From positions 9,672,001 to 9,736,000 of the forward strand of contig NGZR01000001.1 in the NCBI GenBank assembly GCA_002197995.1: a stretch of 64,000 nucleotides of DNA, given 5' to 3'. Each line of letters starts with the position of its first letter. Position 1 is the stretch's first letter. The stretch comes from Gaeumannomyces sp. JS-464 (taxonomy: Eukaryota > Ascomycota > Sordariomycetes > Magnaporthales > Magnaporthaceae). Below, piece by piece: positions 30,872 through 44,357 of the stretch. A program made the position numbers and the translations under genes. Under the pieces are notes generated by a model. It made no database searches. It saw only the letters and a program-made list of their open reading frames with translations, and had not been told where the DNA came from.

Positions 30872-32732
30872 ACGTAATTTAGCAGCGAATGGATTACCGT
30901 AACGAGTGGATTACCGACACGCGTTTACGCGTTAATTAAACTTTACCCGCAAATATTTCCACAATAAATAATAGCAAATATAAGCGACGAAAGCAGGGTT
31001 ATTTTAGCTTTTTATGCTATTAATTCGAATCCAAAGTTAAACGTCCGGAATGCCGCCAAAATTTACGCGGTTAATTATTTAACCTTTGCCCGGCGCAAAA
31101 GCGGTTAACTTGCTCGACGCGACATTATACCGAAATTACGAAAATTAACAAAATCCGAAAAAAAGGCGCTTATTAAATACATATTTAAGCTGGATTTTCG
31201 CGCGTTTCCTCCCCGGCTTTTTAATGTTAAAGCTATGGCTAACCAATTGCTCGCCGAACGCGACGCGGGCACCGTTAGCAAATTTTAGGTCGAAAAGTTC
31301 GTTAAACGCCGCCCGGAATTTAGCACGCGTTAAATTCGAAAGTACAACTATTAAAAAGCTAAATGCGAAAATCTTAAACTCGTTTTTGCGTGGTTTAACT
31401 TTATACGGAACATTATAGCCAAATATAGCATCCTAAATAATAATATTTACAATTTCGACGAAACCGGCTTTTTTATAAGTATAATCGCCGCCGTTATAAT
31501 TATTACAATATCGGAAAGCCGTGGTAAAACAAAACTAGTTTAGCTTAGCAACCGGAAATAGGCTATAATTATTTAAAAGGTTAATTATTGCGGTTAAGCG
31601 ATCCCTTTTTTTATTATCGTTAAAAAGTAGTACCATTTAGCCAATTGGTATTCGGGAACCGACTTTTTACGCGATTAGGTTATTTTAACGAATGTTAACG
31701 GGTGGATTACGAACGAGCTTAGCCTAAAATGGATTTAGCATTTCGATAAATACATAGCATCGCGTATAAAAGGCTTTTATCGTTTGTTAATGCTAAACGG
31801 GTATAAAAGCTACTATTCGACGAATTTCGAGCTTTATTGCTAAAAACATAATATTATTACGCTTTGCATACCTTCGCATTCGTTTTACTTTTTTTTAACC
31901 GCTTAACGTTAAATGCTTTAGCTTATTAAAAAAGGTATACGGTTAACAAATCGAAAATTTAATAAAGTTATACGTTAATTACGTAATTAAGGTCGAGTTT
32001 TTTTCGGCGTTTAAAACGGCATTTTTTAACTTTATAACTAAAAGAAATATTTAAAAAGGTTTTTAAAAGGCTAACTTTGCTCTTTTTAATTCGAAGTCGG
32101 TTTTGGAAAAGCTGGATGTAAGGTTACGAACTTTAACTCCTTCGAAAAAGCTTTAAATAACGCCGAACTTTAAACTTTTAAAACGCTTTAAACAGTTAAA
32201 AACGCAATTTCGCAATCCGAATATATTAAAATTTGGATTTCCAATTATTAAAGTAGCTTTTCGTTACTTATGCTATCGGTTATAAACTAATTAACGAAAA
32301 AAGCTAAGGCAATTATGCATTAGGTTAACCTTTTGGAAGAAAAGTGCTTTAAATTACGAAAGGCGAACGAAGCATTAAGCAAACGCCAGAAGGCCAAAAA
32401 AACGCGTATTTGATAAAAAGGGTTACATATTATCGAAAAGGTACGAAATGCTTTAAACTAAAAAAAGCTAAATGGGTAATTATAGCAAAAAATGCGCGAT
32501 TATAAAGGTTAAAAAAAAGGGCGATAATAACTCGTCGGCGATGTGGCATTTGCGGTAAAACCGGACATAATACGCGTATTTGCTAAAAGGAAGTAAAAAC
32601 GTTCGATGTATATAATTCCGAGTAGTTTAAATGGATTTTTGGCGTTATTAGGTTGGTATGCGCGTTAATTAGCCGGAAGTCGGGTGTGGGTAATCCACTC
32701 GCTACGGTAATCCATTCGCTGTTAAACTACGT
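30872..32732 (+). mobile_element. Fot1/pogo-type DNA transposon with intact terminal inverted repeats
   Basis: 1861 bp flanked by TA (30870-30871 and 32733-32734), the Tc1/mariner-superfamily target. Terminal inverted repeats of about 44 bp, 30872-30917 and 32687-32732, both starting ACGTA and containing GCGAATGGATTACCG followed by GCGAGTGGATTACC (left copy ACGAGTGG). The few mismatches are transitions, as RIP would leave. It is inserted in gypsy A1 between gag and the pro/RT part. The size is normal for the family. Confidence 0.9.
31150..32640 (+). pseudogene. pogo/Fot1 DDE transposase
   Basis: Reading, with RIP stops, gives LLAERDAGTVSKF, FVKRRPEFSTRLNRKYNYQ (CENP-B/HTH type DNA-binding part), the first catalytic Asp in YNFDETGFF (31450-31475), HLANWYSG, NGWITNELSLKWI, then MLNGYKSYYST where the family has LDGH.SHHS (about 31790; Asp changed to Asn, His to Tyr), ITLCIPSHS, LNVKCF and KLDVRLRTLTP. 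The motifs are those of the Fot1/pogo family; the second catalytic Asp is gone, so the enzyme is dead. Confidence 0.85.
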
Positions 32733-32734
32733 TA

Positions 32735-34480
32735 ATGCTAAAGTGGTTTTTAAGTTTTAACGTAGCTTTTTTTTAGCTTGCTTACGTTGTTAAACCGGTA
32801 ATTAGTATATTTAACTTCCTATTAGTCGTTAAATTATAATAAAGGTTAGCCGTTATTTCTTTTACGGGGGTGGCATAGCATAACGGGCTATTTAAGTATT
32901 TTAAAACCTTAACGTTTTAAAAACACTTTAAAATATCGAAAGGCGTAAAAGCGTATTAATCTTTCCAGTTTACCTAGTTTTCGCGAATTATAAGTACAAA
33001 GGTTATACCGTTTAAACTTTTTGCTTATTTTTAAAACTCGGCTATTCCGAGGTTTTATCCGTTTTGGTTTATTTTGGCGTTAATGTCGAAATTTTCCAAC
33101 TTTTAAAAAAGGTGTATTTGGTTTAAAAGCTTTTTTCGGGTTTTCCTTTTTTTTAAACCACTTGCTAAAATTGCTTTTTTTTTAGGTTTTACAAAGGCTA
33201 GCATCGCTTTTTTCTTTTAAGTTCGTAAGCCCGAAAACAACGCGCTGCTTTCCCTCGCTATCGTGCTTAACCTTAATAGTTTTAAACATGCAAACGCTTT
33301 AAGGTTTTCGAAAATACCATTCGGTAGCTTTTTTATCGGATTAGTATATAATACATAATTCGTCGTAGCAATACGTTTAGCTAAACGCCGCCCGAGGTAT
33401 AGTTTTCTTTATGTCGGGCTTTTTTGCGTTCGTTAAAAACTAGCTATTTAGCGGTTGTTATTTCGCTAAAAGCAATTTGCTTTAATATAGCCGGCTTAGC
33501 CGCATTTAAAGCACTTCCCGTTTTTCGGGTTTTGCTTTTGCTTTTTTTGCTACCTTTATTAGTAAACGGCTCCCGCACTAAGGTTTATAAAGCTTAAATG
33601 CGTCCCGTAAGCCGTAATAAGTTATTACCTAGTTTTTTTTTAATTAGCTTTATTATTTTATGCTATATTTTTAAAACTATATCCTTTTTTTTCCTATTAT
33701 CGTTCGTACAATTTATCGTTAATGCGAACCGCGTTTTTTTCGTAATCCGTAAAAAACTCGAAGCGATCCTGCTTTGCGAGTTTATTTTTTACGTTTTCGC
33801 GCAATTCGTTATAAAAGTGTAGCATTAGCATAGCGTCGTTTTAATTAAATTTAATGCTAATTTGTTAAAAGTCCGCTGCGTATTTAGTTGTAAGCTTTTG
33901 CTATTTAAAAGCTAGCAAATTTTTTTCGGCGATTTTGGTTTCGTTAATTATTTCAAACACTTTTCTAACCTTTTTTTCGAAAGTTTCGAAGTTAGCGAAA
34001 ATATTTTGGTAATTTTTTAGCTATTTTTATATCTTTTAAAGTAATCGTTTTAGGTTAGTTAAAACCACTTTTTCACTTTGCCGTTTAACTTAGTAATAGC
34101 ATAAGCGACTTTTTATTTTTCGGTTACGAATTGTTATTTGTAAAACTTAAAGTAGCTTTTGCATTTGGTAAAAAACGTTTTAAACTTGCCGTTTTCCTTT
34201 TTGTAAAAATCCGAAAACGGGAATTTGTACGCTTAGATTGCGATAAGTGCTTCGAAAGATATTAATTTTATAGTAAATTGTTTTACCTCGGCTTAGCTTT
34301 TGCCGATTTCGTTCGCTATAAGTTTAAAAAGATTAACCGTGTCGGCGGTTTTGTTAAAGTCGTACTTAATACCGTTAAAGGTAAAAACCGTAGCTTTTTC
34401 CTTTTTAGGCTTTTTACTATTGCTTGTTATAATTGCATTATTTTTTCCTTTAGCGAAATATTAAATAAAATTAGTTAAAA
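32735..34480 (-). pseudogene. gypsy A1 gag with zinc knuckle
   Basis: On the minus strand, just inside the 5' LTR, the reading starts near 34440 (MQLQQAIAK-like). Near 33480-33540 it gives KNGKCFKCG then AGYIKANCF, a CCHC knuckle whose His has become Tyr. The part from there to 32735 leads into the pogo insertion. Many stops. Placement next to the LTR opposite to the integrase end fixes the element's polarity. Confidence 0.75.
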
Positions 34481-34797
34481 TGTTATAATTAAGGGTTTGC
34501 TTTTAAGGTAAGGCATTTTAAGGGTGGAAAGGATAGTATCGCTAATGCTAGTAAATAAAAAAACACGTAACTTAAAAGGATAATTTAATTGTTTACTTTA
34601 GGGGATGTTTAAAAGTTAACTTAAGTTAATTAATGCCGAAGCTTTAATTAAAGCTACTTAAAACAGTAAAAAATCTATCCTTTTATATATTTGTTTATTT
34701 TTACCTTATGTTTTTTAAATTTATTACTTTACTATAAATTTATAAATCCTTATGTTTTTAAATTTGCTGCTTTTTTATAAACCTATAAATTTTTAAT
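34481..34797 (-). repeat. 5' LTR of gypsy A1, truncated
   Basis: Starts TGTTATAATTAAGGG and follows the 3' LTR (18286) for about 315 bp, then similarity stops near 34797, about 160 bp short of full length. The missing end also removes any target duplication. Confidence 0.75.
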
Positions 34798-35869
34798 GTA
34801 AAAACATAAGGTTTTAATTGGGGCGTGCTTGCGTTAATTACAGTAATTAACAAAGTTACGTTTAGTTAGTACGGGCTTTATTAAGCACTACAAGTAATGC
34901 TAGCAAAGCTTTAAGCTTAGTGGGTGGTATAAGCTTATATTGCAAAAAAAGGGCGCTAATAATCGCTTTCTTTATATACCTTTCGACATTAATCCCGCGG
35001 GCCCCCCGTTTAAAAAATTTCCGGTGCCGCACGCGATTTTTCGAAAAATTATTTTATATAGGGAAATTAAAAAATCGACCCACGGCTATTAAAACCATTT
35101 TCGCGTTAGGCTTTTAAATTTAACTTGTGCGTTTTTTACCTTTGCTTTAGCAGGTGTAAAGTAAGTGAATTAGGTAGCCTTATAACGGTTAACTTAAGCG
35201 TAATGGCACGTTATAGGCCGACTTTATGCATAAATTTATAAAAGTACAAAGTAGGTAATATAAGGTAGGTAGTGCGAGGTAAGTAAAGTTTATATACTAA
35301 ACTTTAGCTAAATATATTAGTTTTTTTTAACACCCTTTTTTTTACTACTTTTTTTAAATAAATTAAAAAACGTTATTTATAAAATAATGCAATAATTAAA
35401 GTATAAAAGGAAAATTTTTATGCGTTAACCAGCATTACCATTAATTAAAGCAAATGGTAAAAAATTAAGCTTTTAAATGCAAACTTAAAAGTTTTAAAAA
35501 AGCTAAATGCTTTGGAAAAGTTAACGGTTTAATTAAGCTATTAACGGGTATATTTTTAATGTTTACATACTTTATTATAATAGTGCTAGCATTAACTTTT
35601 TCCCTAATAAAATAGAATTTTAATAACGTATGTTTAATTCGAAAATGCAAAGTAAGGTTATATGCATTGCCAATAAAGCCGGTTTATTACCAAAAATTGC
35701 AATAGGACCATTTATAAGGCTTTGCAGCTTTGTAAACAAGTATTTTAACCATTTCGCTTTCCGAAAGGTTTCCGTTAAAGCGTCGGTTTTAGCTTTTACA
35801 ATGCTAAGTGTTATAGTATTAGCCTTTTTGCACTTTTAACAAATAAAGCTTTTGGCAATTGTAAATAAA
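34798..35869. other. AT-rich spacer between gypsy A1 and copia C
   Basis: No gene recognised. It holds an imperfect cluster of GTAGGTAATATAAGGTAGGTAGTGCGAGGT repeats near 35250-35280 in separate short units, a 9-bp palindrome GTTAATTAC/GTAATTAAC near 34830, and short open frames at 35465-35650 and 35630-35839 that are not protein-like. It may include the 3' LTR of copia C, but no clear partner was seen near 48.0-48.6 kb. Confidence 0.4.
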
Positions 35870-37275
35870 TAGTTGTAAATCGATTTGGATAAATCCTTAT
35901 TTTCCGCAAAATCGCTATCGTTAAATTTAATTAATTTTAACAAATTACCTAACGGTTTAAAGTTAATAAAGCTTGTTTTAATTAATTTAGCTTTGTAATT
36001 ATAGCGTATAGCTATATTACGAGTGCTACTTAAATATTTAAGCAGGTTTTACCGGCGTTAATATGCGTATTAATAGGCGTTATTAGGTGGCGTAAAATCC
36101 ACTAAACAGCGAAACCGATATCCGGGCGGGTTAATAGCATTAGGTACATAACGGTTCTTATAATCTTTTGTAGCAGTTTAATTTTAGCAAAAGTTACGAG
36201 TAATCCGCTTGTATTTTTAAGCACGCCTAGTTGTAAAAGGAAACTTATAAATCGAAAAGCTTTTAACCCGAACGTTTAAAGCATTTCGTTAATATACTAG
36301 CTTTAGTAAATCCAAAAAAGCCGTTTAAGCTTATTTTTTATAATTTAAACACTTAAAAAGTAAGTGGCAAACCCGCGATTTTTTAATGCATACATTTTAT
36401 ATAACGACTTTTTAAAGTTATTAGTATACTTAATATTAAGCTTAATTAACAAGCAATTATTTATAAAAGTAATAATAAAGTGCTTTATTTTAGCATTAAA
36501 GTAAACCGCTAAATTAAAAATAAGCGAGGTAAACCTTTCCGACTTTAATAGGGTTTTTAGCTTATTTTGCCATTTACAAAGCCCTTATTTTAAACCATAT
36601 AATGCTTTTTTTAATAAAATCACTTGTTTTTTAATGGTTTTAAAGTTAAATTATTTTGCTATTTTTTTTAACTTTAAAGGTTGTAATAGCTAACCACTTT
36701 TTAAAACCTTTTAAAATACTTAGGTAAATATTTACGTTAAGGTTATTGTTAAAAAATGCCCTAATAAAGTCGATTTGTTCGATTTCCTAGTTTTTACAGC
36801 AATAAAAGCTAATAAAATACGCTAAGTAAGCGGTATACTAGTAAAAGCAAAAGTTTTTACGAAATTAAGCCTTTTTATTTGCAAAAAACCTTTAGCAATT
36901 AGCTTAGCCTTATACTTTATAAAACGATTTTCCTTAGCTTTTTTAAGCTTAAATACCAATCGATAAGTAATTAATTTTCGCCCTTTTAATAGTTTAGCTT
37001 TTAGTAAAAAACTAAAAGTTTTAGCACGTAAAAGCTGCTTAAATTTTAACTTTAAAACAGCTAACCATTCTTTTTAATAAAAGCTTTTTAAAGCCTTTTT
37101 ATAAAAGTTAGGTTTACCGTTTTTAAAAGGGTTTTTTACGGCTTATTTTACTATGTAAAAAATACTAAACAAATTTATTAACGTTTATTTGGTTTGGATT
37201 AAAAAGTGCTTTTTTTAAAATATTTTCGATATTATCGTCGATAAGCATTTTATTATAATAAACCTAGCTATTAAA
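35870..37275 (-). pseudogene. copia C reverse transcriptase and RNase H
   Basis: Minus-strand motifs: IEQIDFIRAFFNNNL (about 36740-36785, family form EQIDVKTAFL), the catalytic box as FINNCLLIKLN (near 36440-36475, from YVDDFLLIGPN; both Asp lost), SQYINEMLKAF, and LMLLTRPDIGFAV (about 36085-36130) leading to RNase H. Stops are frequent. Confidence 0.8.
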
Positions 37276-37431
37276 TGGTCGCTAATAGGGGTTAAAGTGA
37301 TGTTATTTTAAAAAAATAAGCAGGAAAAAAAAGGTTATAAAAAATGTTATATGGTTTTTATATATACACGAATTGGCTTAAAAGTAACCCCTAAGCTGTT
37401 ACTTTCGTACCCAAAGCACGGAACTATAACA
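37276..37431 (-). repeat. 3' LTR of gypsy B
   Basis: 156 bp, direct repeat of 44358-44515, with TG...CA ends on the minus strand and a TTTATATATACACGA TATA-like segment. Confidence 0.85.
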
Positions 37432-40400
37432 TAGCCGCCTCTTTCGGGCTCGCCTTTTTTAGTTATTTCGTTTTTTTCCCGTTTTTCGCGCGCTTCGTTA
37501 GCATAAGTGGCCCTTTTATTAAAAGGCCTTATGCTATATTAAAAGGTATTATTAATATGTTTAGCCCCGGGTTAGCCTTTAAGTGGGTGCCTAAGTCCTT
37601 CGTATTTTAACCCGGGCGTTTCTTCCTTTTTTGTCGATGGCGACGGTTTACCTTTTAATTGCCTCGTAATTTCTAATTGCTTCGCTTTTTCCTTCGCTTT
37701 TTTATGCTTACTTTTAGTTGCTTCGCGTAACTTATTTATCCCTTTTGCGATTTCGCTTTTGCTAAAAATCTTTTTTCGCTCGTTATCGTTTTAACCTTAG
37801 CTTTTCGTTCTAACCATTTCCGTTTTTCCTTTGCTTTTCCTTTTGGGTGCTGGTTAACAGTTTTCGTTTTTTGCTTATTGCGGTTACGTTTTCGCTTTAT
37901 TTCGCCGCCGCCGTCGTTTTACCTTTTTATGCGATCCCGTTTTTAGCCCTGGTTTTTTCCGCATTTATCGCGCTTTTATTTCATTACGGACGCCCACTTT
38001 CACCCGCACGTTATTTACGATATTTATTACCGCTACCGCTTTTTTTCCGCCTTTTAGCGGTGGTAATAGCGATCCGTTTAAACGCGTAAGTTTTTTCCGC
38101 GCCCGTTTATTATCCGTATTTAACCTATTATATTTTTTAACATAAGCGCGATAAAGGCCGCCGCGTTGCTAACGCGATTAACTTAACGAGTAACTCGTTA
38201 AATAAAAAGCACGCGGTTTTCGTCCATTAAAAGTACAAGTGTAACGCGTGCTTTTAAAAGTCGAAGGTTATTAAGATCGTGGTTTGCAAAAAGTACCGAC
38301 CCGGACAAATTTACGACCGTTACCGCAAAGGAAAAATAACGGGCTGTAATACCTTTAATGCTACCTACGTTTTAAGCCTTGCCTTTCGCCGTGCTTTGCG
38401 TAACCTTTTTGTTATAACAACTAATAATTAACATATTTTTACGCTTACCGTTTTTTTCGGTAAAGGCTTACAACCAATCCTTACTTATAAATACCTTATT
38501 ACCCACTAGCATTAATTGCGACTTTTTAACGAAATTAACGCGAACTTTAACCGTTAGCATATTTAAAATGCCGACCCCGCGAAAAACGTTTTAGTTTTCG
38601 GCAATACGGCTAATATTCCTTCCCATTATGGCAATTAAAGCTAATAGCTTATAAATACGCTTACCCGTAGCTTCGGCTTTATATAAATAATTGGCCTTTC
38701 CCCGTATATTTTTAATAACGGCGTCGCTAATCGTTCGCAAAGGTTTTAAATAAAAGCGAAGCGTTGCGCTAAAGCGCGCGATAGCCGGTTTATTAACGTT
38801 ATTATTTAGGTGGTTAGCAATAACCGTATTTAATTTAGTAAAAGCTCGGCGCGTTGTCGCTTTACTTATTATTTTAGCTCGAAGCGTCGTAAGCCGTCGC
38901 CCTCCTTTTGTGCCGCCCGGTACCGTAAAAAGCGTCGTCGTTACCGGGATGTTAATCGCAGCGGCGGCAGCTTCTTTTCCCGTCGGTACCGTTCCCTTTT
39001 TAAGTTTAAAAAGGAGGAGTTTTTTAGCGATAAAAACGCGTTTTAATTCCGCTTTTCCTCCGTGTTATGCGCGTAAATTTCTTTTTTAAAATTAAGTTTT
39101 AGGTATAGTAATAACTTATCGTGTTAAGGCTTCCTTTTATTTTCGTATTTAAGCCGGCGCGTTTTAACTTCGGCGTTCGTTTTTGTTTTTTTCGCTAAAT
39201 TTCCAAAGCCGGCGCGCTTTTTACTTTTTATCGCATCGTTCGTGGTTATAATTAAATTGGGGGTCGCTTTAACTTTATACCCTTATATAGTGCGCGCCCG
39301 CCCGCTTTCCGGCTTTTCTTTATCCTTAGGTAATTAAGCACTCGTAACGCGCTTCCCTTATTTACGTAACGCCGCCGTTTACTTTTTTTTGCTTCGTAGC
39401 TCGAAACCGTTTTAAGTGCGCGCGCTTTTCCATTGCGCTTTAAAGTTTGCCATTACCGCTATATTTTCGAAATTTTTTAATCGGTTTTAATTCGCCTTAT
39501 CCCATTTTACCCATTTTACTAGTATTTGCTTTTTTCCCCGCTTTTTGGCGTTTTTTACTGCCAAAATCTTTTTTACAAACCACTTTTTCCGGGGTTCGCT
39601 ATCCTCCGGTAATGGGATTAGAATAAGGCTTAATCGTATATTCGTATTTATTTATAACGAAGCGGGTCGTTTGTTATTTATTCGATTAGTTTTACGTAAA
39701 AGGTAGGGTAAATGCTTTTAGGCATATTTAATATAATAATAAAGGGAATTAAAACCGCAACCACTTCGTATTTATTTACCACTTAATTTAGCTTTTTATT
39801 AAAGCGGTTTATTTTAATATTACAAAGGGATAGCTAAATTTTATCCCCATTTTGTATTTTTCGGCCGGGCGGCGGAATTTATTCGTTTAAAACTTTTATT
39901 ATTATTGCGCAAATGCCGCCGTTATTATAGCGAATTTTAATCCTTCGCGTAAATGGGCTAAAAAGGCGAAAGCGCGCCTTTTTTCATTAGCTTTAAACGC
40001 ATTATTTAATAAAAGGTATATTGGAATCGGGTTAATATCGAATTTAAAAAGTAAACGGTTAAAGTTATATTTCGTAATAGTCGAATTTTTATAATTAAAC
40101 GCGAATTAATAAGCGTTAAGGTATTATAACTAATCGGTTACGCAAAAGTAATAAAACAGCGTAAATAGTGCTAAACCTTTAGTTTACTTATTTTATACCC
40201 CCGTTTATTTCGGGGTGAAAAAATGTAAAAAGCAATTGTTTAATTCCCATTTTGGAACATAATTTTATCCAAAATTCTCCAACCTAATTCGAACTTTTAT
40301 CGAATATAATATTATTTGGGAAATTATAAAATCGCTATTAAGCAAAACGGAATTTGGCTGCATATTTCTTTGCTTTTATACTATGCATAACTTTTAACTA

Positions 40401-43400
40401 AATATATTTAATAACCTATTAATAATTACTATTAAATATTTCGGTCCCTTTTTAATAACGGGAAGCTTTGTTATAAAATTTATCGAAATGTTTTTTTAAA
40501 ATTAGTTTAAAACCGGGAGGGGGCGTAATAACCCCTATTTATATTATCGTAACGAGCGGATTTGCGGCATATGTCGCAATTGCGAACAAATCGTGCCACA
40601 TCCCGTAATATCCTATTTTAATGGTAATCCGGCATAAAACGGCGAATATATTATTTTAACCCGCGTAATTTACGATTAAAAAAGCGTATACTTTTTAAAT
40701 TAAAATGGTAATTAATAGTTTTTAAATTAAAAGCTATAGCCGCCTTTTATATTAAAATACTCCTTATATATTAATTCGCAATTTGCCATTTGCGTTTTTA
40801 TATTAGCTTTTGGGGGAAAATTGCGCGCATTTTTGCTAAACTATTAACAAGCTTATATTTATATGTTTTATCGCGGGGTAACGCTTCGTTTTATAAATTC
40901 GCTAAAGCTTATTCGCGGAAAATATAGCTTTCGTTAAAAGGGGTATACGTAAATGTAGTTTTATATTAATAGCTGGGCCGGGTTAATGCTAAGTTTTTTT
41001 TTCGTATCGGCGTAGCTTCGTTATAAGTTTAACTCGGGATAAAATGGTTATAAATACGAAGTTAATACGAACTTTATTAACGTTATGCTTTAACCGGGTT
41101 GCATTAGTTATAATAGCGTTACTTTGCGTATCCCTTTTTTTTTCGTCCTTTTTTTTTATAATAACGCGTTCGGTAATATTGCGTATTTCCCTGGTCGGTA
41201 TTGCAAATTGTAATTAAATTTCGCTAATATTTCCGCTTAGCGCATTTATTTTTCGACACTTTTCGGGGTTTAAAAAAGTATTTTAAACCTTTATAATTTA
41301 TAAAAATTAAAAACGGCTTAAATACGTTTCGTAATTTTGCGTTTTAAGTTTTTAAGCATTTTATTACCGTTAAAGTTTTTTATTATAAATGGTGTAATTG
41401 CGTTATACGTCGTTTAGTTTAGCGAAATGGTAAGCAATTGGTCGTTATAAGCCGTTTTTCCCTTTTTAAAATAAGTAACCTTTTAAAACCGTCCCGAAAC
41501 AGTTTAATTTTAACTTCGTATTTTGTTTTAGGTTTTATTATGCTAACACGGGTATTTAAATAAACGCTAGCTTTAGCCGTTTAATATTATATTATATTTT
41601 AAAATCCTATCGGTACGAAGTCCTTTTTTTGGTTAAAGTTAGCAATAGCGCAATTAGCTTCGAATATTTGTCGATAAAATCTCGGTAAAAAATTGGCAAA
41701 GCTAAAAAAGCCGCGAAATTTTTTAAGTTTTTTAGCGCTTTTTAATCGCAAATCGCGCGGATTTTTTTTGGGTCGGTTTAAATTTCCTCCTTTACTTTAA
41801 TTATAAACCCCAAATATTTAACTTTTTGCATTACGAAATCGTTTTTTTCCAAATTTAAAATTTAGTTTAGCGTTTTTTAACCAACGGAAAATTTTTTTAC
41901 TTTTTCCATGTAATTTTTGCGAAATCCCGAGGAAAAAATAAGCACGTTATCCAAATATGCTAATACGAAATCGTAAAAATATCGCTTAAAACACCGTTAA
42001 TATAGCGTTAAAACGTTACTAAGCTTTTGCAAAGCCGAACGGGCATATTAGCTATTCGAATAATCCGAATCGTATTTGGAACGCTATTAAATGTTTTTCG
42101 CCTTTTACCACCCGGATTTTATAAAAAGCGGTTTTTAACGTCCACTTTTGTAAACCATTTCGCTTTTAATAAAAAGCGAAGTGTTTTTTTTACTAACGGC
42201 AAAAAGTAGCGATTTTAAAGCGTAATCGCGTTAAATGCACGGTAATTTACGCATAAACGTTAACCTTTTAACTATTTGCGTACCATTAAAACGGGCGCGG
42301 TTATTAAAAATAAGTTAGCGCGAATTTAACCTTTATTTATTAGGTTAGTAATTATTTGCGCAACTTTAAAAGTTATTTTTCAGCATATATATAAGCGTTT
42401 TTAAAAAAAGTCCGGAATAAAGCCGTTATCGTTTTTCTTTATTTAATATAATGGTTTAAATTCCCCGGTATAAAAGTAACCCTAATGCTTTCGTTTTATC
42501 GAAAAGGTTAGCGAATTTCGCTAATTTTTAAAGCAATTTAGGTTTTAACCGGTTAAGCGGTGGTTTTTAGCGGTAAGTTATAACATTCGTATTATTTCTT
42601 TTAAAAAGGTGGATATAAATTCGTAACCCTATTAAAAGTTTCGTTACTATCTTTGGCAAATTGCGGCGAAAATATTGCCGATAATTACCGGAAGTTTTTT
42701 CGAGGTTAATTAGGCTTTCGCTTTTTTAATTACGAATTAGCTTATTACCCCTATCCGTAAATAGCTTAAAACCGCGTTAAAAGTAATTTGTTCGCGTTTT
42801 ATTACGAAAGTCTTAAAATAACGTTTTGTAATATATTTGGAATAATGTAAAATAAAATAGGCTTTACTTAGCTATCCATATCCATTTTACATTTAATAAA
42901 ATACCTAATAGCTAAAAGGGCTTTGCTTAGGACCGTTTTTAATTATCGTGGTTTATAAAGTTATATTTTTTCGATTTGGAGTTTTATCGCAAATTTTTCG
43001 CTTATTACCGCGTAATATTCGCACTTTAAATCCATTTATGCATTAATAAATTAGGAAAAGTTAAGTAATATCGGAACCAAAAACGGGGGCCGTTTATGCT
43101 TCGTTCGATTTCCTTTAATTCGTTTTTCCACTTTTTCCTAAATGGCCCATTAGTTGCAATTTGTATCCGTTACCGCAATTTCCCCTTTTAATTAAATCTT
43201 TTATTAAAGGCTACTTTTTTCCCCTTTTAATACCGGTGTTTTAAGTCGGGGCTAACCTAACCTCCTTCGGCCGTACCGCGCTTCGATACCGATAAGCTCG
43301 TCGTTTATATTTCTTATTTCCATAATTTAAATACGCCCCGGATTCCCGTCGCCGTTAAAATTCTTTTTAAAATACCAAAAGGCGCGTAATTTACGTAGCG

Positions 43401-44157
43401 GTTATACGTTAATATAAGCGCGTTAACGCTTATTATCGGGGTATTTTCCGTATTTCCTCCAGTATAGGTAAAGGCGGGGGGTTATAATGCTTTTTTGCCG
43501 AATTTATTATTTAAATCGATCGCTTTTAATGCTTATGCAATGCGTTTATATACCGCTACCACTTTTTAGTAAAAGGTGGTGTCGTATAAGCCCGTTACCG
43601 CCGCTAAACGGATGCGGTTAAAAATGCGAAAGCGGAAGTAATTAATTTTAATCTCGTTCGCCCATTTTAATCCGCTAACGGATACTAATAGCATTTCGAA
43701 TTTGGTATAAAAATAAATGAACGTTTAGCCCGGCTCCATTCGGTAAGCTTTTAATTTCGCTAAAGCTTAGGCTTTTTTATAAAGGTTGTTAAAAATGGTA
43801 CCGAGGTAAAAAATAAAATCGGCTAGGTTATACGTGCTATTTAATCCTCCGATTTCGTAATAAAACCGTACTATATTTTGGATACTTAAAGCTAAATACG
43901 TTTAAATGTACTCGAACTTATCGCGGTCGTTCCCGATAAACTCCGCGTTTCGGTTAAGCTTATATTTGACCGCGTTTTTTTAAACGTCGAAACCGCCCCC
44001 ATCGCCGGCGTATAAAGTCGGGTTTTTAAAAGGCAACCGTTTCGGTGCGAAAAGTGTTACGTATGCGGCTAAAAGTTGGTTTTTTATTCCGTTATTACCC
44101 GCGTAATATCGTTACGGTGGTTAACGAAAAGTTTATTAGCGTCGTTTTGGAACTTTT
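37432..44157 (-). pseudogene. gypsy B gag-pol interior
   Basis: Minus-strand RT box FVLAYLDNVLIFSSGF at about 41930-41970 (YLDD with the second Asp changed to Asn), followed by YLGFIIKVKEEI, DPKKIRAI and the RNase H-like RPGKYAILPNAL. The region from 40.9 to 37.5 kb should hold integrase but is too damaged for me to place its motifs. A + strand open frame at 37847-38089 (Leu/Ala-rich) is the shadow of this strand. Confidence 0.75.
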
Positions 44158-44158
44158 A

Positions 44159-44353
44159 TTAATTAAGTTTAGCCGCGGCTAATTGTATTTGGAAGTTCGC
44201 AATAATAGCGAATAGCGAGCTTTGTAAAAGGGGAATCGGGGTACTAAAGGTAAAAGTTAAACCCTTGTCGTTATTCGTAGTATTTGGTGTTATTATTGTT
44301 ATAATCCCTTTTAATAGGAAAAGATTTCTTAAAAATGTAATAGATTTAGCCAT
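44159..44353 (-). pseudogene. gypsy B gag N-terminus
   Basis: A 64-residue open piece starting MAKSITFLRNLFLLKG four bases inside the 5' LTR, Thr/Asn/Pro-rich (ITPNTTNNDKG), as expected for a gag N-terminus. The next stop probably arose from a Gln or Trp codon by RIP. Confidence 0.6.
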
Positions 44354-44357
44354 TGGG

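Larger units (their letters stand above)
18286..34797 (-). mobile_element. Ty3/gypsy element A1, RIP-inactivated, with two nested insertions
   Basis: Minus-strand LTR retrotransposon: 5' LTR at right (34481-34797, truncated), then gag with zinc knuckle, protease/RT, RNase H and integrase running leftwards, then a purine tract and the 3' LTR at left (18286-18762). Copia D1 interrupts RT and a pogo element lies between gag and the pro/RT part. Without the insertions it is about 7.2 kb, normal for the group. An extra + strand ORF and a tRNA-like block sit between integrase and the 3' LTR. All coding parts carry many RIP-type stops. Confidence 0.88.

Noticed and set aside
34798..35869. Possible 3' LTR of copia C
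   Set aside because: No convincing direct-repeat partner could be found by eye near 47.9-48.6 kb, so it was left as an undefined spacer.
37847..38089. 80-codon + strand frame rich in Leu, Ala and Phe (membrane-like)
   Set aside because: It is antisense to the damaged integrase end of gypsy B; hydrophobicity is a by-product of T-rich codons.
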